Assembly (NCBI GenBank): GCA_900320225.1
Contig: ONRL01000017.1
Coordinates: 1-43,487 of the forward strand
DNA from: an uncultured Lentisphaerota bacterium
GTDB lineage: Bacteria; Verrucomicrobiota; Kiritimatiellia; RFP12; UBA1067
Reading direction: 5' to 3'
Length of the DNA: 43,487 nt
Made by a program: the position numbers and the translations under genes. The notes below the pieces were generated by a model that saw only the letters and a list, made by a program, of their open reading frames with translations, was not told the origin of the DNA and did not search any database. Below, piece after piece: positions 19,892-29,206 of the stretch (position 1 is its first letter; each line of letters starts with the position of its first letter).

Positions 19892-22327
19892 TCACTTCAA
19901 GTCCGACCAGTCAAGGGACCAGTAGCGGCGGTCGGTGGCGTAGGGATCGACAGGGCACTTCCGCGGATCGGCGTCCATCGGCAGAATGCCGTAGCGCTTC
20001 ATCTCACGGAGATATTCGGGGTTGGGACAGAACTGCGGCATGTCGAAGCGCGGGTCGGCGTCGAGGACGGACTTCGCGTCGGCGACGAGCGCGAGCAGGG
20101 TCTTGTAGTCGGGATCGTCTGTGCTCGCGAACACGGCCTTCCCGAGCGCGTTCGTGCAGAGGCCGAGTCCACCCGCCTCCTTCGCAAGCGGCGCCTTCAG
20201 GTAGAGCGACTTCTCCGGACGCGTGAGGTTGAAGATGTAGTGCCGCCCGAACTTCCACATGCGGCGGTTTCGCGGATCGGCCTTGTTGTGGAAGTGGATG
20301 GGGGCGCTGTTGCCGAGGTTCCCCGGCGTTGCGTGACACGCCGCGCAGCGCTTCTTCGCGGCTTTCTGCGCAGGACCGTTGACCGCGCGGCCCGCCATGG
20401 GGTTGTAGGGTTCGCGCGACTTGGTGCCGCCCACGAACCCGCAGCCGAGCGCCGCATAGGTACCCGCGTACGGCGCCGAGGCGTCGAGCCATTGCATGAT
20501 CATCCGGCGGTCACGCTCGCTCACCTTCACGCCGTGGTGCGAGCCGTCGATTTTCTTCATGAGCGGACTCCCCCCGCTCCCGCGCGCGTACGGCGGCCAG
20601 TCGCTGTCGGCGAGGTTCCGCCCGTCCAGGACCTGGCCCCACAGGAGCAGTCCGAGGTAGCCCATCGAGTACATCGGCCCATGGTCGCCGCAGAGGTCAA
20701 GTCCGCCCTTCCGCACGTCCGGGTTGTGGCACTTCACGCACGCGCGGTCGAGGACCGGCTGGACGTCGCGCGGGAAGTCCGCCACGTCGAAGAGCCGTCC
20801 CGCGGGGTCGATCTCGCTCGGCTTGCGCGACAGCGCCTGCGAGACGGACTTCGTCCGCCGCACCGTGTTCGCCGTCTTGCGCTCGTGGCAGCCCACGCAC
20901 CCCTGGCGCTCGCCCGGCATCACCTGCGTGAAGCTCTGCATGCGTTTCACGGCGCGCCCCTCGGCGTCCACGGCCACGAAAAAGAGCGCCCGCAGCGCGG
21001 GAGCCGTGAAGTAGGCGCTGCCGTCCGGCTCCACGGGCACCCAGCCGAGCAGGCGCGGCAGGGCGAACGACCCGCCGTACGTGAGCGGCTCCATGCCGCC
21101 GGAGAAGTTGACGGGCTTGGGCAGCACCTCGAACACCATCAGCCGCTTCACCGTGCCGGGCTTCACGCCCTGCATGCTGCGGCTCTCGAGCACGTTCTCC
21201 AGGTAGAATTCGCCCGTCTTCTGCGAGAGGTCCGTGCGGTCGGCGAGGACGCGCTCGCGCGCATGCGGCTGGAGCGGACGCGGCTCGTAGAGCATCACGC
21301 CCGGCGTGGCGCCGCCGAACTCGGGCGGCAGCTTGAACAGCGTCTCCCTCTTCCCCGCGCGGTCGCAGAGCAGGACGCCCTTCCCGTCCGAGAACATGAA
21401 GAGGTCGCGCCCGAACGCCCACGGGTCGTAGAAGTTCCCCTTCGCGACGGCCTTGACGTTCGCCCGGTCGTCGGGGCCGCCCTTCACGGAGAGGACGCTC
21501 ACGATGCCGCCGTGATCGCGGCGGCCGTGTCCCGGCGAGTCGATGAGCACCACGTCCTCCGTGCCGGGGATGGGCTTCGCGTCGATGTACACGCTGCCGG
21601 GATAGGTGTTCCCCTGGTAGACCTGGTGCTGCGTGCCGTCGGGGTTCATCGTCCAGAGGTGGTGGAACGTCACCTGACGGCGATCCACGTACTCCCAGCG
21701 CATGTAGAGGATGCGCCCGTCGGGCAGCACCCAGGGCGTGTTGTCGTGCTCGGTGTTCGCGGAGATCATGCGGATCCCGGAGCCGTCGGGCTTCATACGG
21801 TAGAGCGTGGCCACCTGCGTCATCCAGCAGTTCACCCAGCGCCGGCAGCGCGTCGAGACGAAGGCGATGTCGCCGTCGGGGAGCCACGTGGGCTCGAAGT
21901 CGTCGTATTCGCCGAACGTGAGCTGGCGGAGGTTCGTGCCGTCGGCGTTGATCGTGTAGAGGTGGTAGGAGCCGGTGCCGCCCGGACGGTACGAGAAGAG
22001 GATCGTCTTGCCGTCGTAGTGCACGGCCGGGTCGCGCACGCTGCCGGACGGGTTGACGAGCAGCGCGCGGAACTTGCCGGTCTTGAGGTTGTAGGCGAGG
22101 AGCCGCCCTTCCGTGCTGTAGGCGGGCGCGTTCGTAGACTTGCAGAAGTAGGAGATGTTCGCGTACCAGTGCGGATCCTGGCTGACCGTGCGCGTGGCGA
22201 AAATGATCTCGTCGAAGGCGCCGTATGCGCCCGACGCGAGCCGCTCCCGCAGCTGCGGCGCGGGTGCCGCGACCACCGACGCGACGACCGTGAAAAATGC
22301 AATGCGGAACAGCGGCACACGGGCCAT
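19892..22327 (-). CDS. HzsA-related multihaem protein with beta-propeller and three CxxCH sites
   Basis: An 811-residue exported protein. After a signal peptide (MARVPLFRIAFFTVVASVVA), residues about 40-320 are TolB/WD-like propeller blades (LYTINADGTNLRQLTFGEYDD, YRMKPDGSG, LWTMNPDGT). Residues about 340-470 resemble the hydrazine synthase alpha-subunit middle domain. The C-terminal part is cytochrome c-like with haem motifs at 477-481 (CVGCH), 530-534 (CVKCH) and 661-665 (CAACH). HzsA-related proteins of unknown function are common in Planctomycetes and Verrucomicrobia; this is not evidence for anammox, as no HzsB/C partners are present. The ATG starts two bases after the stop of the 83-residue gene, with GAGG upstream, so it is coupled to the DUF3791/DUF3990 cassette. 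Confidence 0.82.
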   Translation of the reverse strand: MARVPLFRIAFFTVVASVVAAPAPQLRERLASGAYGAFDEIIFATRTVSQDPHWYANISYFCKSTNAPAYSTEGRLLAYNLKTGKFRALLVNPSGSVRDPAVHYDGKTILFSYRPGGTGSYHLYTINADGTNLRQLTFGEYDDFEPTWLPDGDIAFVSTRCRRWVNCWMTQVATLYRMKPDGSGIRMISANTEHDNTPWVLPDGRILYMRWEYVDRRQVTFHHLWTMNPDGTQHQVYQGNTYPGSVYIDAKPIPGTEDVVLIDSPGHGRRDHGGIVSVLSVKGGPDDRANVKAVAKGNFYDPWAFGRDLFMFSDGKGVLLCDRAGKRETLFKLPPEFGGATPGVMLYEPRPLQPHARERVLADRTDLSQKTGEFYLENVLESRSMQGVKPGTVKRLMVFEVLPKPVNFSGGMEPLTYGGSFALPRLLGWVPVEPDGSAYFTAPALRALFFVAVDAEGRAVKRMQSFTQVMPGERQGCVGCHERKTANTVRRTKSVSQALSRKPSEIDPAGRLFDVADFPRDVQPVLDRACVKCHNPDVRKGGLDLCGDHGPMYSMGYLGLLLWGQVLDGRNLADSDWPPYARGSGGSPLMKKIDGSHHGVKVSERDRRMIMQWLDASAPYAGTYAALGCGFVGGTKSREPYNPMAGRAVNGPAQKAAKKRCAACHATPGNLGNSAPIHFHNKADPRNRRMWKFGRHYIFNLTRPEKSLYLKAPLAKEAGGLGLCTNALGKAVFASTDDPDYKTLLALVADAKSVLDADPRFDMPQFCPNPEYLREMKRYGILPMDADPRKCPVDPYATDRRYWSLDWSDLK

Positions 22328-22329
22328 GG

Positions 22330-22581
22330 CTACACCTCGGGTTTTATGGTGGCGTACAACGCATCGACCCCACGCTCTCGTTCAATGTCAAGACACATGC
22401 AAAGATATTCGTTTGGTTCTAGAAAAAGCCTTGTATCTGGATTTGAAAGCAACTTGAAGGTCTCTGTTGAACAGAGTTTTCGATAGGCGTCATCCTGGGC
22501 GAGCCCCTCAACTGCCATGATATGACGCGTGAGACCTACAGCACAAGCCGCAATCGCAGTCTGAATTTTCTGATCTGTCAC
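22330..22581 (-). CDS. Small protein of the DUF3990 cassette, unknown function
   Basis: An 83-residue, probably cytosolic, helix-rich protein (TDQKIQTAIAACAVGLTRHI ... EYLCMCLDIERERGVDALY). Its size and layout recall DUF3791-type partners of DUF3990, but I cannot assign it to that family with confidence. GTG 22581 overlaps the DUF3990 stop (GTGA) and has GGAGG eight bases upstream. The stop lies two bases before the HzsA-related start. By position it could be an antitoxin or accessory protein for the ADP-ribosyltransferase-like product. Confidence 0.65.
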   Translation of the reverse strand: MTDQKIQTAIAACAVGLTRHIMAVEGLAQDDAYRKLCSTETFKLLSNPDTRLFLEPNEYLCMCLDIERERGVDALYATIKPEV

Positions 22582-23138
22582 GGCATCGTCCTCCAGTCGA
22601 CCTCCTCCATGCTCGCCACGACGCGATCCGCCACCGACTGCTTCCCGACATGACACTGGACTCCAAGATTTTCCGTTTCCAACACCTGAAGCAATAGGCT
22701 TTTTGCCGTGGCGGAACCGGGCATGCCGTACGCCCCGTCACGGTAGAACTTCAAAGCCATCATTGTATCGTCATCGGCCGTCGGTCCGACAACGAGATCG
22801 TAGTCATGCGGAACGCCCTCCGATGCACGGCACATGAGAATGAAGTCAAGCCATTCCATGTCGGCAGCGGCAAAGGTCTTGACTTTGAGCGTGTCGACGA
22901 CTTCCGGCTTGAGCCGAATGCGATAAAGCGTCTTTTGAAAATCGGAAGCCCGAGCATCCCGCCGCCGGCTCAAAGCCTCTCGGAACTTCTTGTGCATCAT
23001 GCCTATGGCTTGGCCTGCGGACACGGCCATGTAGAAGCCGCGGCCAAAGTCCCGGCGTCCCTTTCCCCGGGAGACGTCAATCCGCTTGAAGGGAATAATT
23101 GTTCCGTGATACAATGGCTCAAACAGAATGTGCAACAT
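22578..23138 (-). CDS. DUF3990 protein, ADP-ribosyltransferase-like
   Basis: A 186-residue protein matching DUF3990 from memory of the family pattern: LYHGT near residues 9-13, DFGRGFYMA near 30-38, and YDLVVGPTADDDTMM around 120. His11 and Tyr36 sit where PARP-like ADP-ribosyltransferases carry the H and Y of their NAD site (HG[ST] and G-x-G-[IF]-Y-x-A). The third catalytic position is unclear. ADP-ribosylation activity is therefore plausible but unproven. ATG 23138 overlaps the end of the DUF3791 gene by 20 bases and has GAGG upstream; its stop overlaps the next start. Such overlapping DUF3791-DUF3990-small-gene sets resemble toxin-antitoxin operons. Export signals are absent. Confidence 0.78.
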   Translation of the reverse strand: MLHILFEPLYHGTIIPFKRIDVSRGKGRRDFGRGFYMAVSAGQAIGMMHKKFREALSRRRDARASDFQKTLYRIRLKPEVVDTLKVKTFAAADMEWLDFILMCRASEGVPHDYDLVVGPTADDDTMMALKFYRDGAYGMPGSATAKSLLLQVLETENLGVQCHVGKQSVADRVVASMEEVDWRTMP

Positions 23139-23334
23139 ATTGGTCTACCTCGTCGGCCATTTCAGGCTCAGTCATCGAGTCAAACACGTCAGGGCATTCC
23201 GAAATGAAATGAAGAATGTGAAAATGGCTGTCACGGTCCAAGAACTCGTCGTTCGTGAGACCGTGCCGCCGCTTGTATGCATTCGCCGCCAAATGCATCA
23301 GGAAAATCGAATTGTTCAAACGTCTCTCAGTCAT
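23119..23334 (-). CDS. DUF3791 protein, likely partner of DUF3990
   Basis: A 71-residue cytosolic helical protein (FLMHLAANAYKRRHGLTNDEFLDRDSHFHILHFISECPDVFDSM) fitting the DUF3791 outline: an opening helix followed by a short helical body ending in a motif near the C-terminus. It is the first gene of the cassette, 28 bases downstream of a strong -10. No clear Shine-Dalgarno precedes ATG 23334. As the first and smallest gene overlapping a putative transferase, it is a candidate antitoxin. Confidence 0.7.
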   Translation of the reverse strand: MTERRLNNSIFLMHLAANAYKRRHGLTNDEFLDRDSHFHILHFISECPDVFDSMTEPEMADEVDQYVAHSV

Positions 23335-23362
23335 GTCTTTGACACACTTTCGTCACACGAGT

Positions 23363-23371
23363 ATTATACCA
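23363..23371 (-). promoter_or_regulatory. Extended -10 promoter of the DUF3791/DUF3990/HzsA operon
   Basis: TGG-TATAAT on the minus strand (23371-23363). A short hairpin, TGCGC-loop-GCGCA, lies just upstream (23385-23398). No convincing -35 was found. Confidence 0.6.
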
Positions 23372-23419
23372 CATTTCGCCCTTATGCGCCCAAGCGCAAC
23401 ACTTCTCATCCCACCACTC

Positions 23420-26400
23420 TCACCGCAAGAAGATCGTCGTGCCGATGCTGGCGAAGAAGCCGGAGAGCACCGCCCCGCCTTCGTCGTTCGCGCCCGGCTC
23501 GTACGCGAACGTGAACGCCATCGCGCCCGAACCGGAGAAATGAACGTCATGGACGCCCTGCGCGTACGTGCCGAACGCCTCGCCGTCCTTCATGACGGTG
23601 AGCGTGCCCGTGCCGGTCACGTTCACCTGGAAGGAACACGGGCAGTTCATGTTCTGCCGCGGCGCAGGCGTCCAGGTGAGTGCCAAACTGCCGGACGGAA
23701 TCTCGACCAGCCCGTCGTGATTCTCGAAGACGGCGTTGTCCGCCTCCGTCACGACGAGGTTCTTCGGTCCGAGATCCTGCGCGAATTGCGGCAGCCAGTC
23801 GAACTCGAACGCGCCTGCGTCCACGCCGCCGCCCAGGCCGCGCCGCACGCCGTTCAGGCCCGTCTCGCCCGTCAGGTTCGTGACCGCGTACTCGAAACGG
23901 CTCGCGTCGATCGCCACCGACCCGTGACGCGGCATGCCATCGGGACCGAGGGCGATCTCCTCCTGGCTGGCGATGACGTTGTCCGCGCCCTCCAGGACGT
24001 CGAAGCGCATCGCGTCCAAGAACACGTTGTGGTAGGCGTTGGACAGGACCTGCGCCTCGCTGCGGTTATATGGCATGGCCACCACGTTGTTCCAGAACTT
24101 GTAACCCTTGACCTGCCCCACCGTGAGGCGGCAATCCTCCGTCCGTCCTGCCATCGTGCCAAGTCCGTTGTCCGCTGCAAAGGTACAACCGACAACATCG
24201 TAGTGATACTGCACGAGACCGCTGTAGAAACCGCCGTCCCGCGCAAGGTTGCCGGCCACGTAGCATCCGTAGAGCGCCACTTGGCGTCCTGCGGGGGAGT
24301 TGCCGGTCACGTGGTTGCCAACAATGCGGCAGCGCCTGAACGTGACGCAGGCTCCCGCCGCGCCGCGATGGGAGGCGCAGTTGGTGATGACGCAATCCGC
24401 CACCTCCGTCTCGGTAGCGGAACGCCCCAACACGCCACCGCCCCAGTTGATATCGTCCATTGAGTTCTGCATGTCCGTATGGCCGCCTCGAATCGTGAAT
24501 CCCCTCACCTTTGACCCGTTGTTCAGGTACACGCACCGTTTGGCGCCGAGTCCAAGGCCGTACTCATTTGCCGCCTCCGGATCCGGCTCGCCCTGGATCA
24601 CCGTCTCGTCCGCCGCCCCTTCCGCGACAAGCGTCACGTTCGTCTGGACCACGACGCGCGACGGAATCACCACGTCCGTATAGGCGATCGTCTCGGCCGT
24701 GCGGTAGGGATTGTCCTGCACCATAGTGCCCGTGTCGTACACGCCGGGCAGCGCGTGAACCGTGTCGCCCGCCCAGGCGTGCGACATCGCGCCGGCGAGC
24801 GTCTTCTTCGCGGACGCCGCGTCCCAGCCCGTATTGGCGTCATTGCCGTTAACCGCGTCCGCCCACCAGTCGGTGTTGTAGATGGGCTTCACGGTGAACG
24901 ACGTGAAGTCCGCCACCTGGTCCGCCGTGAGCGTCACGGACGTACCCGCCACCGTCTGCGTCGCGCCGTTCACCTCATAGCCCAGCAGCTGGCGGTCGGC
25001 ACGCGTGGCCGTGACCGTGACGGGAAACTCCGCCACGACCCCCTCGACGTCGGTTCCGCCGGGAACGGGCGACACGACCTTCACGGAGGGGACGAGGTCG
25101 CTCACAGCACCCGCCGTGATCCGCCCGTTCGGTCCGATCGGAAAAGGTTTCCCGTTGAAATCGGCAAAGCATCCGCCGTCCGCGAAGACGTCGGCATTGC
25201 CGAAGTACGTCCCGGCGGATGCCGCGTAGGGACGGAAGTCGCCGTTGAGGTAGTCCGCGAACAGCGTCGTCTCCTTCACGCAGTTCGGCGGGTTGGAAGA
25301 CGCCTTTGCGAAGACGCAGAAACCAATGCCCGCGGAGTGTTCGGCGTCGTTGCCCTTCGCGTTCGCGGCGAACACCGTGTTGGACGCGCAATCGGCGACC
25401 GAGACAAGCTGCGCGGTCGGGCAGTAGTTGCTCACCACCGTGCAGTTGCGCGCCTTCGTGTTCTGTCCGACAATCCCGTTGCCCGAATAGTTGCGCGTGA
25501 GGACGCAGCTCCGCGCGGTGCCCGTGCGCGTGATGGCGTTTCCGCCCGACGCGACCCGGTTCTCCACGAGCAGGCAGCGCTCGACGTAACCGCCGAAGAA
25601 CACGGCGCCGCGACTCGCGGCGCAGTTCGACACCACGCAGTCCAGCAGCGCGGAGCTGAAGGTGCTGTTGTCGGACGTCGACTGCGCCATCATCGCGCCG
25701 CCGCGCACGGCCTTGCTGTCCGAACCGTTCGCGTTGACCGAGGAACGTCCGCCCGTGAGCGTGAACCCTTGGACAGAGTGGCTGGAGGAGAGGAAGGCCA
25801 CGCACCGTACCGCGTTCGGCCCGAGGCCGCAGTCGTTCGCCACGGCCGGCGCGGGATCCTCCGCGCCGACGATAAAGGTATTCGACGGGCCTTCGAGCGC
25901 CTTCAGGCGCACGTTCTTCGACGCGGCGAACACCACGCGGTTGGACGTTCCGTGCGCGACGGCGCCGCCCTCGTCGTAGCGGCCGGGGTGGGCATACACG
26001 ACCGCGTTGGCGACAGAGTCTCGCACGAGGCCGTCCATCGCGCCCTGGAGCGTCCGCCAAGGCGCCTCCGCCGTACCGGCGGCCGTGTCGTCGCCGCTTG
26101 GCGAGACGTACCGCGCATCGCCGACAACAGGTACGACCGTTGCGCTTCCCGAGGCGGGCGGCAGCACGTAATAGACCTCGTCCGCCGTGGGCCAGCGGGA
26201 ATACCCCGCATACTGGTAGCAGACGAGTCCCTTGCCGGCGTTCGGCGCGAACGTGACGGCATAGGCGCGTGGCCAAGGTGCGGCGTAGGCGTAGGTGCTC
26301 GATCGCATCGGCACGCCGTCCACATACATTGTACCGCCGGAGGCCGCGCTGAACGAGAGATAGCCGCTCCCTTCGCACGAGACGGTCTCCTGCACGGCGC

Positions 26401-27430
26401 CGCAGTAGCCGTCGGCAAGTGGATTCTGGGTCACCGCCGCACCCTCGGCGCGAAGACGGAAGTCGCCCGCCGCCGGCGCCACGAACAAGCGGGAAGTGCT
26501 CTCGTTCACGTAGAGGCAGCCGTTGGGTTTTCCGGTAACGTCTGTGATGCAGGTGTAGATGTTCTGTTCAATGCCGCATCCGCCGTTGGCCACGGCGACG
26601 CAGTTGCTCGCGAATCTGGCCGACGAACCATCGATGTTGGAAAATGCGTTCACCGTGTCGTTGTATGCAAACGTGCAGTTCACGGCGGAGTAACCGTATG
26701 CCATCACGCCGACGCCGGCGCTCCCCAACGTGCTGTTGCGGTAGATGACACATCCTTCCAGACAGCACTCGCGCGCCGCCGCGCCGAAGTTAGAAGCCCT
26801 GTTTCCCGTAAACGTGCAATTCACCGCCGTGACGCCGTAAATGCCGCCGCCGCGCGTGCCCGTGTTGTCGCGAATCACGCAATCGCGCACGACGATGTAG
26901 CCCGCGGCCGTCACGCCCGGCTGGGCCTGGACGTTGAGGACGCCTGCACCGCGCACGGGGGCGGAGTCGCTGCCGAACGCCGTCGCACCGTCGCGGATGG
27001 TGAAGCCCTCGATCTTCACGTTTGTGACACCAGTCGCCACCGCAATGCAGCGGATGGCGCCGGGCCCCATGCCCCACGGAGAGGCGTTCGTCGCCACGTT
27101 GGTATCCTTTGCGCCGACGATGTGCGTGACGGCCGCGCCGTCGCGCGAGCGGAGCGTAAGGTTCTTCAGGATGTACACGCGGTTCGACGACACCACCGAG
27201 CTGGCGGTGAACGTATTGCCGCCCTCGTCGTAGACGCCCGGCAGGACGGTCACCACGTCCCCGGCCGACGCCGCGCTCACCGCCGCCTGGATGGTCCGCT
27301 TCGCGGTGGCGACGGACGTGCCGTTGCCGCTGTCGTCGGAGCGCGTGCGATCCACGAACCATTCGGTGGCGGGCAGGCTGAAGGCCACGGTCGCTGCGGC
27401 CGCGAGAATCCAGTTGCGCGTTTGTTTCAT
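23420..27430 (-). CDS. Giant secreted right-handed beta-helix protein
   Basis: A 1336-residue exported protein (signal MKQTRNWILAAAATVAFSLP). It contains three copies of a pectate-lyase-like unit. Each opens with a V/YVSP-type strand and a D-x-G-x-GT segment, then AKRTIQAAVSAASAGDVVTV-type and LPGVYDEGG-type strands, followed by turns rich in CVI.N/NCTF..N repeats typical of parallel beta-helices. Units begin near residues 24, 440 and 855. Such proteins bind or cleave polysaccharides; no catalytic site could be identified. The C-terminus ends in a hydrophobic tail closing GTTIFLR, resembling those of the two LamG proteins here. ATG 27430 has AGGAG six bases upstream. It starts 48 bases after the LamG gene and is probably cotranscribed with it. 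Confidence 0.82.
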   Translation of the reverse strand: MKQTRNWILAAAATVAFSLPATEWFVDRTRSDDSGNGTSVATAKRTIQAAVSAASAGDVVTVLPGVYDEGGNTFTASSVVSSNRVYILKNLTLRSRDGAAVTHIVGAKDTNVATNASPWGMGPGAIRCIAVATGVTNVKIEGFTIRDGATAFGSDSAPVRGAGVLNVQAQPGVTAAGYIVVRDCVIRDNTGTRGGGIYGVTAVNCTFTGNRASNFGAAARECCLEGCVIYRNSTLGSAGVGVMAYGYSAVNCTFAYNDTVNAFSNIDGSSARFASNCVAVANGGCGIEQNIYTCITDVTGKPNGCLYVNESTSRLFVAPAAGDFRLRAEGAAVTQNPLADGYCGAVQETVSCEGSGYLSFSAASGGTMYVDGVPMRSSTYAYAAPWPRAYAVTFAPNAGKGLVCYQYAGYSRWPTADEVYYVLPPASGSATVVPVVGDARYVSPSGDDTAAGTAEAPWRTLQGAMDGLVRDSVANAVVYAHPGRYDEGGAVAHGTSNRVVFAASKNVRLKALEGPSNTFIVGAEDPAPAVANDCGLGPNAVRCVAFLSSSHSVQGFTLTGGRSSVNANGSDSKAVRGGAMMAQSTSDNSTFSSALLDCVVSNCAASRGAVFFGGYVERCLLVENRVASGGNAITRTGTARSCVLTRNYSGNGIVGQNTKARNCTVVSNYCPTAQLVSVADCASNTVFAANAKGNDAEHSAGIGFCVFAKASSNPPNCVKETTLFADYLNGDFRPYAASAGTYFGNADVFADGGCFADFNGKPFPIGPNGRITAGAVSDLVPSVKVVSPVPGGTDVEGVVAEFPVTVTATRADRQLLGYEVNGATQTVAGTSVTLTADQVADFTSFTVKPIYNTDWWADAVNGNDANTGWDAASAKKTLAGAMSHAWAGDTVHALPGVYDTGTMVQDNPYRTAETIAYTDVVIPSRVVVQTNVTLVAEGAADETVIQGEPDPEAANEYGLGLGAKRCVYLNNGSKVRGFTIRGGHTDMQNSMDDINWGGGVLGRSATETEVADCVITNCASHRGAAGACVTFRRCRIVGNHVTGNSPAGRQVALYGCYVAGNLARDGGFYSGLVQYHYDVVGCTFAADNGLGTMAGRTEDCRLTVGQVKGYKFWNNVVAMPYNRSEAQVLSNAYHNVFLDAMRFDVLEGADNVIASQEEIALGPDGMPRHGSVAIDASRFEYAVTNLTGETGLNGVRRGLGGGVDAGAFEFDWLPQFAQDLGPKNLVVTEADNAVFENHDGLVEIPSGSLALTWTPAPRQNMNCPCSFQVNVTGTGTLTVMKDGEAFGTYAQGVHDVHFSGSGAMAFTFAYEPGANDEGGAVLSGFFASIGTTIFLR

Positions 27431-27478
27431 GTGATGCTCCTGACTTGTGTCGTGACGATGCGTTCCCGCGCGATGCGG

Positions 27479-29206
27479 TTACCGGACGAAGAGGAAGGTG
27501 GCGTCAGTGGGGCGGATCGGTTCGAGGACGATCGCGTCGAAGCCGAAGTAGTACGCCTTGTTGTCGCCGAGGTTCGGCGAGGCGTTCATGAAGACGATGT
27601 GGTTGAGGCCCGCCGGCATGTCCTCGGGCTCCACCTCGAACGCGAACTTGTCGCCCCGCGTCACGCTCTGCACGATCACGTTGCGGCCGTTGAAGTCCAC
27701 GCGCATCGGCAGCTTGCCGCCAGGCACTAGGCTAGTCGGCGGATACACGCCGCCCGTGATCGCCCCGTGGATGCGCCAGCGGCAGGCCGACGCCAGTTCG
27801 GCAGGCATGTGGAAATGCACGTTCAGGTTCGTCACGGAGGGGGACCGCCCCGTCTGCAACACGCGGCTCAGGTCGCGCAGGTTGCCGCTCGCCGCGTAGT
27901 AGTCGCGCCCCGTCGACCACTCCTGCCCGTACTCGGAATAGCCGCCGTCGAGCTTGCCGAGCTGCCAGCCGCCGCCGAACGCGACCGTGTCCGGCACGAT
28001 CGCCCCCGCGCCCGCGTCGGTGCGCGTGACGGTGAGCGTGTTCGTCGCGGCCCGGAGCGCGTTCGTGGGCACATAGAAGTAGCTCCATTTCCCCGGCAAG
28101 GCGTTCCGGGTTTCCAGCGTGCGGCCGTTCACGACGAGCTGGAGGCGTCCTTGCGCCGACCCCTCGACCGACTTCCAGCGGAGGAACTGCGGCAGGGCCG
28201 TCTCGTAGAGGTTCTCCAGCGGGAACTTGAACGTGACGGACTGCCGGGCGGCGAGGCCGTCCTTGAGCGGCCATGCGGTGCCGTCCACGTCGAAGCCGTC
28301 CGCCGGGCGCGTGCCTTCGAAGTCCGGACCCGCCTGGCCGTCCTGCACGCCCACGCGCCAGCGGTCCGTGTTCGGCCAGCCGAGCGCGCGGTACACCTCC
28401 TCGGTGGAGAGCGAGCGCCGCCACGCGGCGACTTGCGCGATGCTCCCGCGGAAGCACTTGAGGGAGTTGTCGTTCGCGCCCATCGGATAGGGACGTGCGC
28501 CCGTCGCCGTCGCCTCCGCGCCGAGAAGAATATTCGCGCCGTTGGGCGTGAGCTCCCGCTGGACCGGAATCGTGATGGTCTTGACCTGCGTCGCGCCCGT
28601 CGTCTCGCCCGTCTGCCTCCAGTCGCGCATGAGCATGCACGTGAGCTTGCGCCCGTTGGCGATCATCGCGATGTCGCACCAGCCGTTCGTGCAGAGGATG
28701 TTGCCGAAATCGACGCCCGTTCCGCCGACGTAGCCGGTAAGCTTGCGCGAATGGGCGGTGCCGGTGCCGTTGAAGCCGAACATCAGGCCCTTACCGGCTC
28801 CGTGCGCGAACTGGACGAGCCACTGCGAGCCGTAACAGGGCGTCGTCCAGTCGGGACGCACGCGCAGGATCAGCGTGTAGTGGTCGTCGAAGCCCGTCAG
28901 CGCATTCTGTATCTGATAGGTGGATGGATAGGCGCGCCCGGCCGTCTGCGCCTCGTTCGTGTACTCGATCGGCTGGGGGAAGTAGAGCGTGTTCATCTGG
29001 CGCGCGGCGTTGCGTCCGGGCATGCGCACGAGCTCGTTCGTGAACACCGGCTTGTGGTCGGCGTGGCTGTAGGCCTTGACCTTGATATCCGTCCGTCCGA
29101 GGAAGTCGCGTCCCTCGCTCAGGGCGTCGTCCACGAGGCCGTTCCCGTTGAGGTCGCCGCTGAAGTCGTGGATCCAGAACGCCGCGTCCGCCATCACGGA
29201 CGGCAA
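27479..29206 (-). CDS. LamG protein, C-terminal part (after an apparent frameshift)
   Basis: About 575 residues that continue the LamG gene starting at 30907. The segment opens with an EF-hand or dockerin-like DLNGNGLVDD, then a concanavalin A-like LamG domain (DDHYTLILRVRPDW ... CFRGSIAQVAAWRRSLSTEEVYRALGWPN). A beta-sandwich follows, recalling carbohydrate-binding or lyase accessory domains, and the tail ends ATFLFVR. There is no convincing start: the first possible codon is TTG without a ribosome site, and the protein joins smoothly to the preceding reading frame if one base is corrected near 29205. I therefore read it as the C-terminal part of one interrupted gene rather than a separate gene. 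Confidence 0.7.
   Translation of the reverse strand: MPSVMADAAFWIHDFSGDLNGNGLVDDALSEGRDFLGRTDIKVKAYSHADHKPVFTNELVRMPGRNAARQMNTLYFPQPIEYTNEAQTAGRAYPSTYQIQNALTGFDDHYTLILRVRPDWTTPCYGSQWLVQFAHGAGKGLMFGFNGTGTAHSRKLTGYVGGTGVDFGNILCTNGWCDIAMIANGRKLTCMLMRDWRQTGETTGATQVKTITIPVQRELTPNGANILLGAEATATGARPYPMGANDNSLKCFRGSIAQVAAWRRSLSTEEVYRALGWPNTDRWRVGVQDGQAGPDFEGTRPADGFDVDGTAWPLKDGLAARQSVTFKFPLENLYETALPQFLRWKSVEGSAQGRLQLVVNGRTLETRNALPGKWSYFYVPTNALRAATNTLTVTRTDAGAGAIVPDTVAFGGGWQLGKLDGGYSEYGQEWSTGRDYYAASGNLRDLSRVLQTGRSPSVTNLNVHFHMPAELASACRWRIHGAITGGVYPPTSLVPGGKLPMRVDFNGRNVIVQSVTRGDKFAFEVEPEDMPAGLNHIVFMNASPNLGDNKAYYFGFDAIVLEPIRPTDATFLFVR

Noticed and set aside
19892-22327. Evidence of anammox metabolism from the HzsA-like protein
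   Set aside because: HzsA-related proteins occur widely in PVC bacteria; there are no HzsB/C, Hdh or nitrite reductase genes here, and only three haem motifs.
24755-27730. A very long plus-strand open frame opposite the beta-helix gene, and similar ones elsewhere (for example 5651-8269)
   Set aside because: Antisense frames stay open because of high GC and codon bias; the predicted products are Arg/His/Val-rich, without domains, and the opposite strand has clear families.
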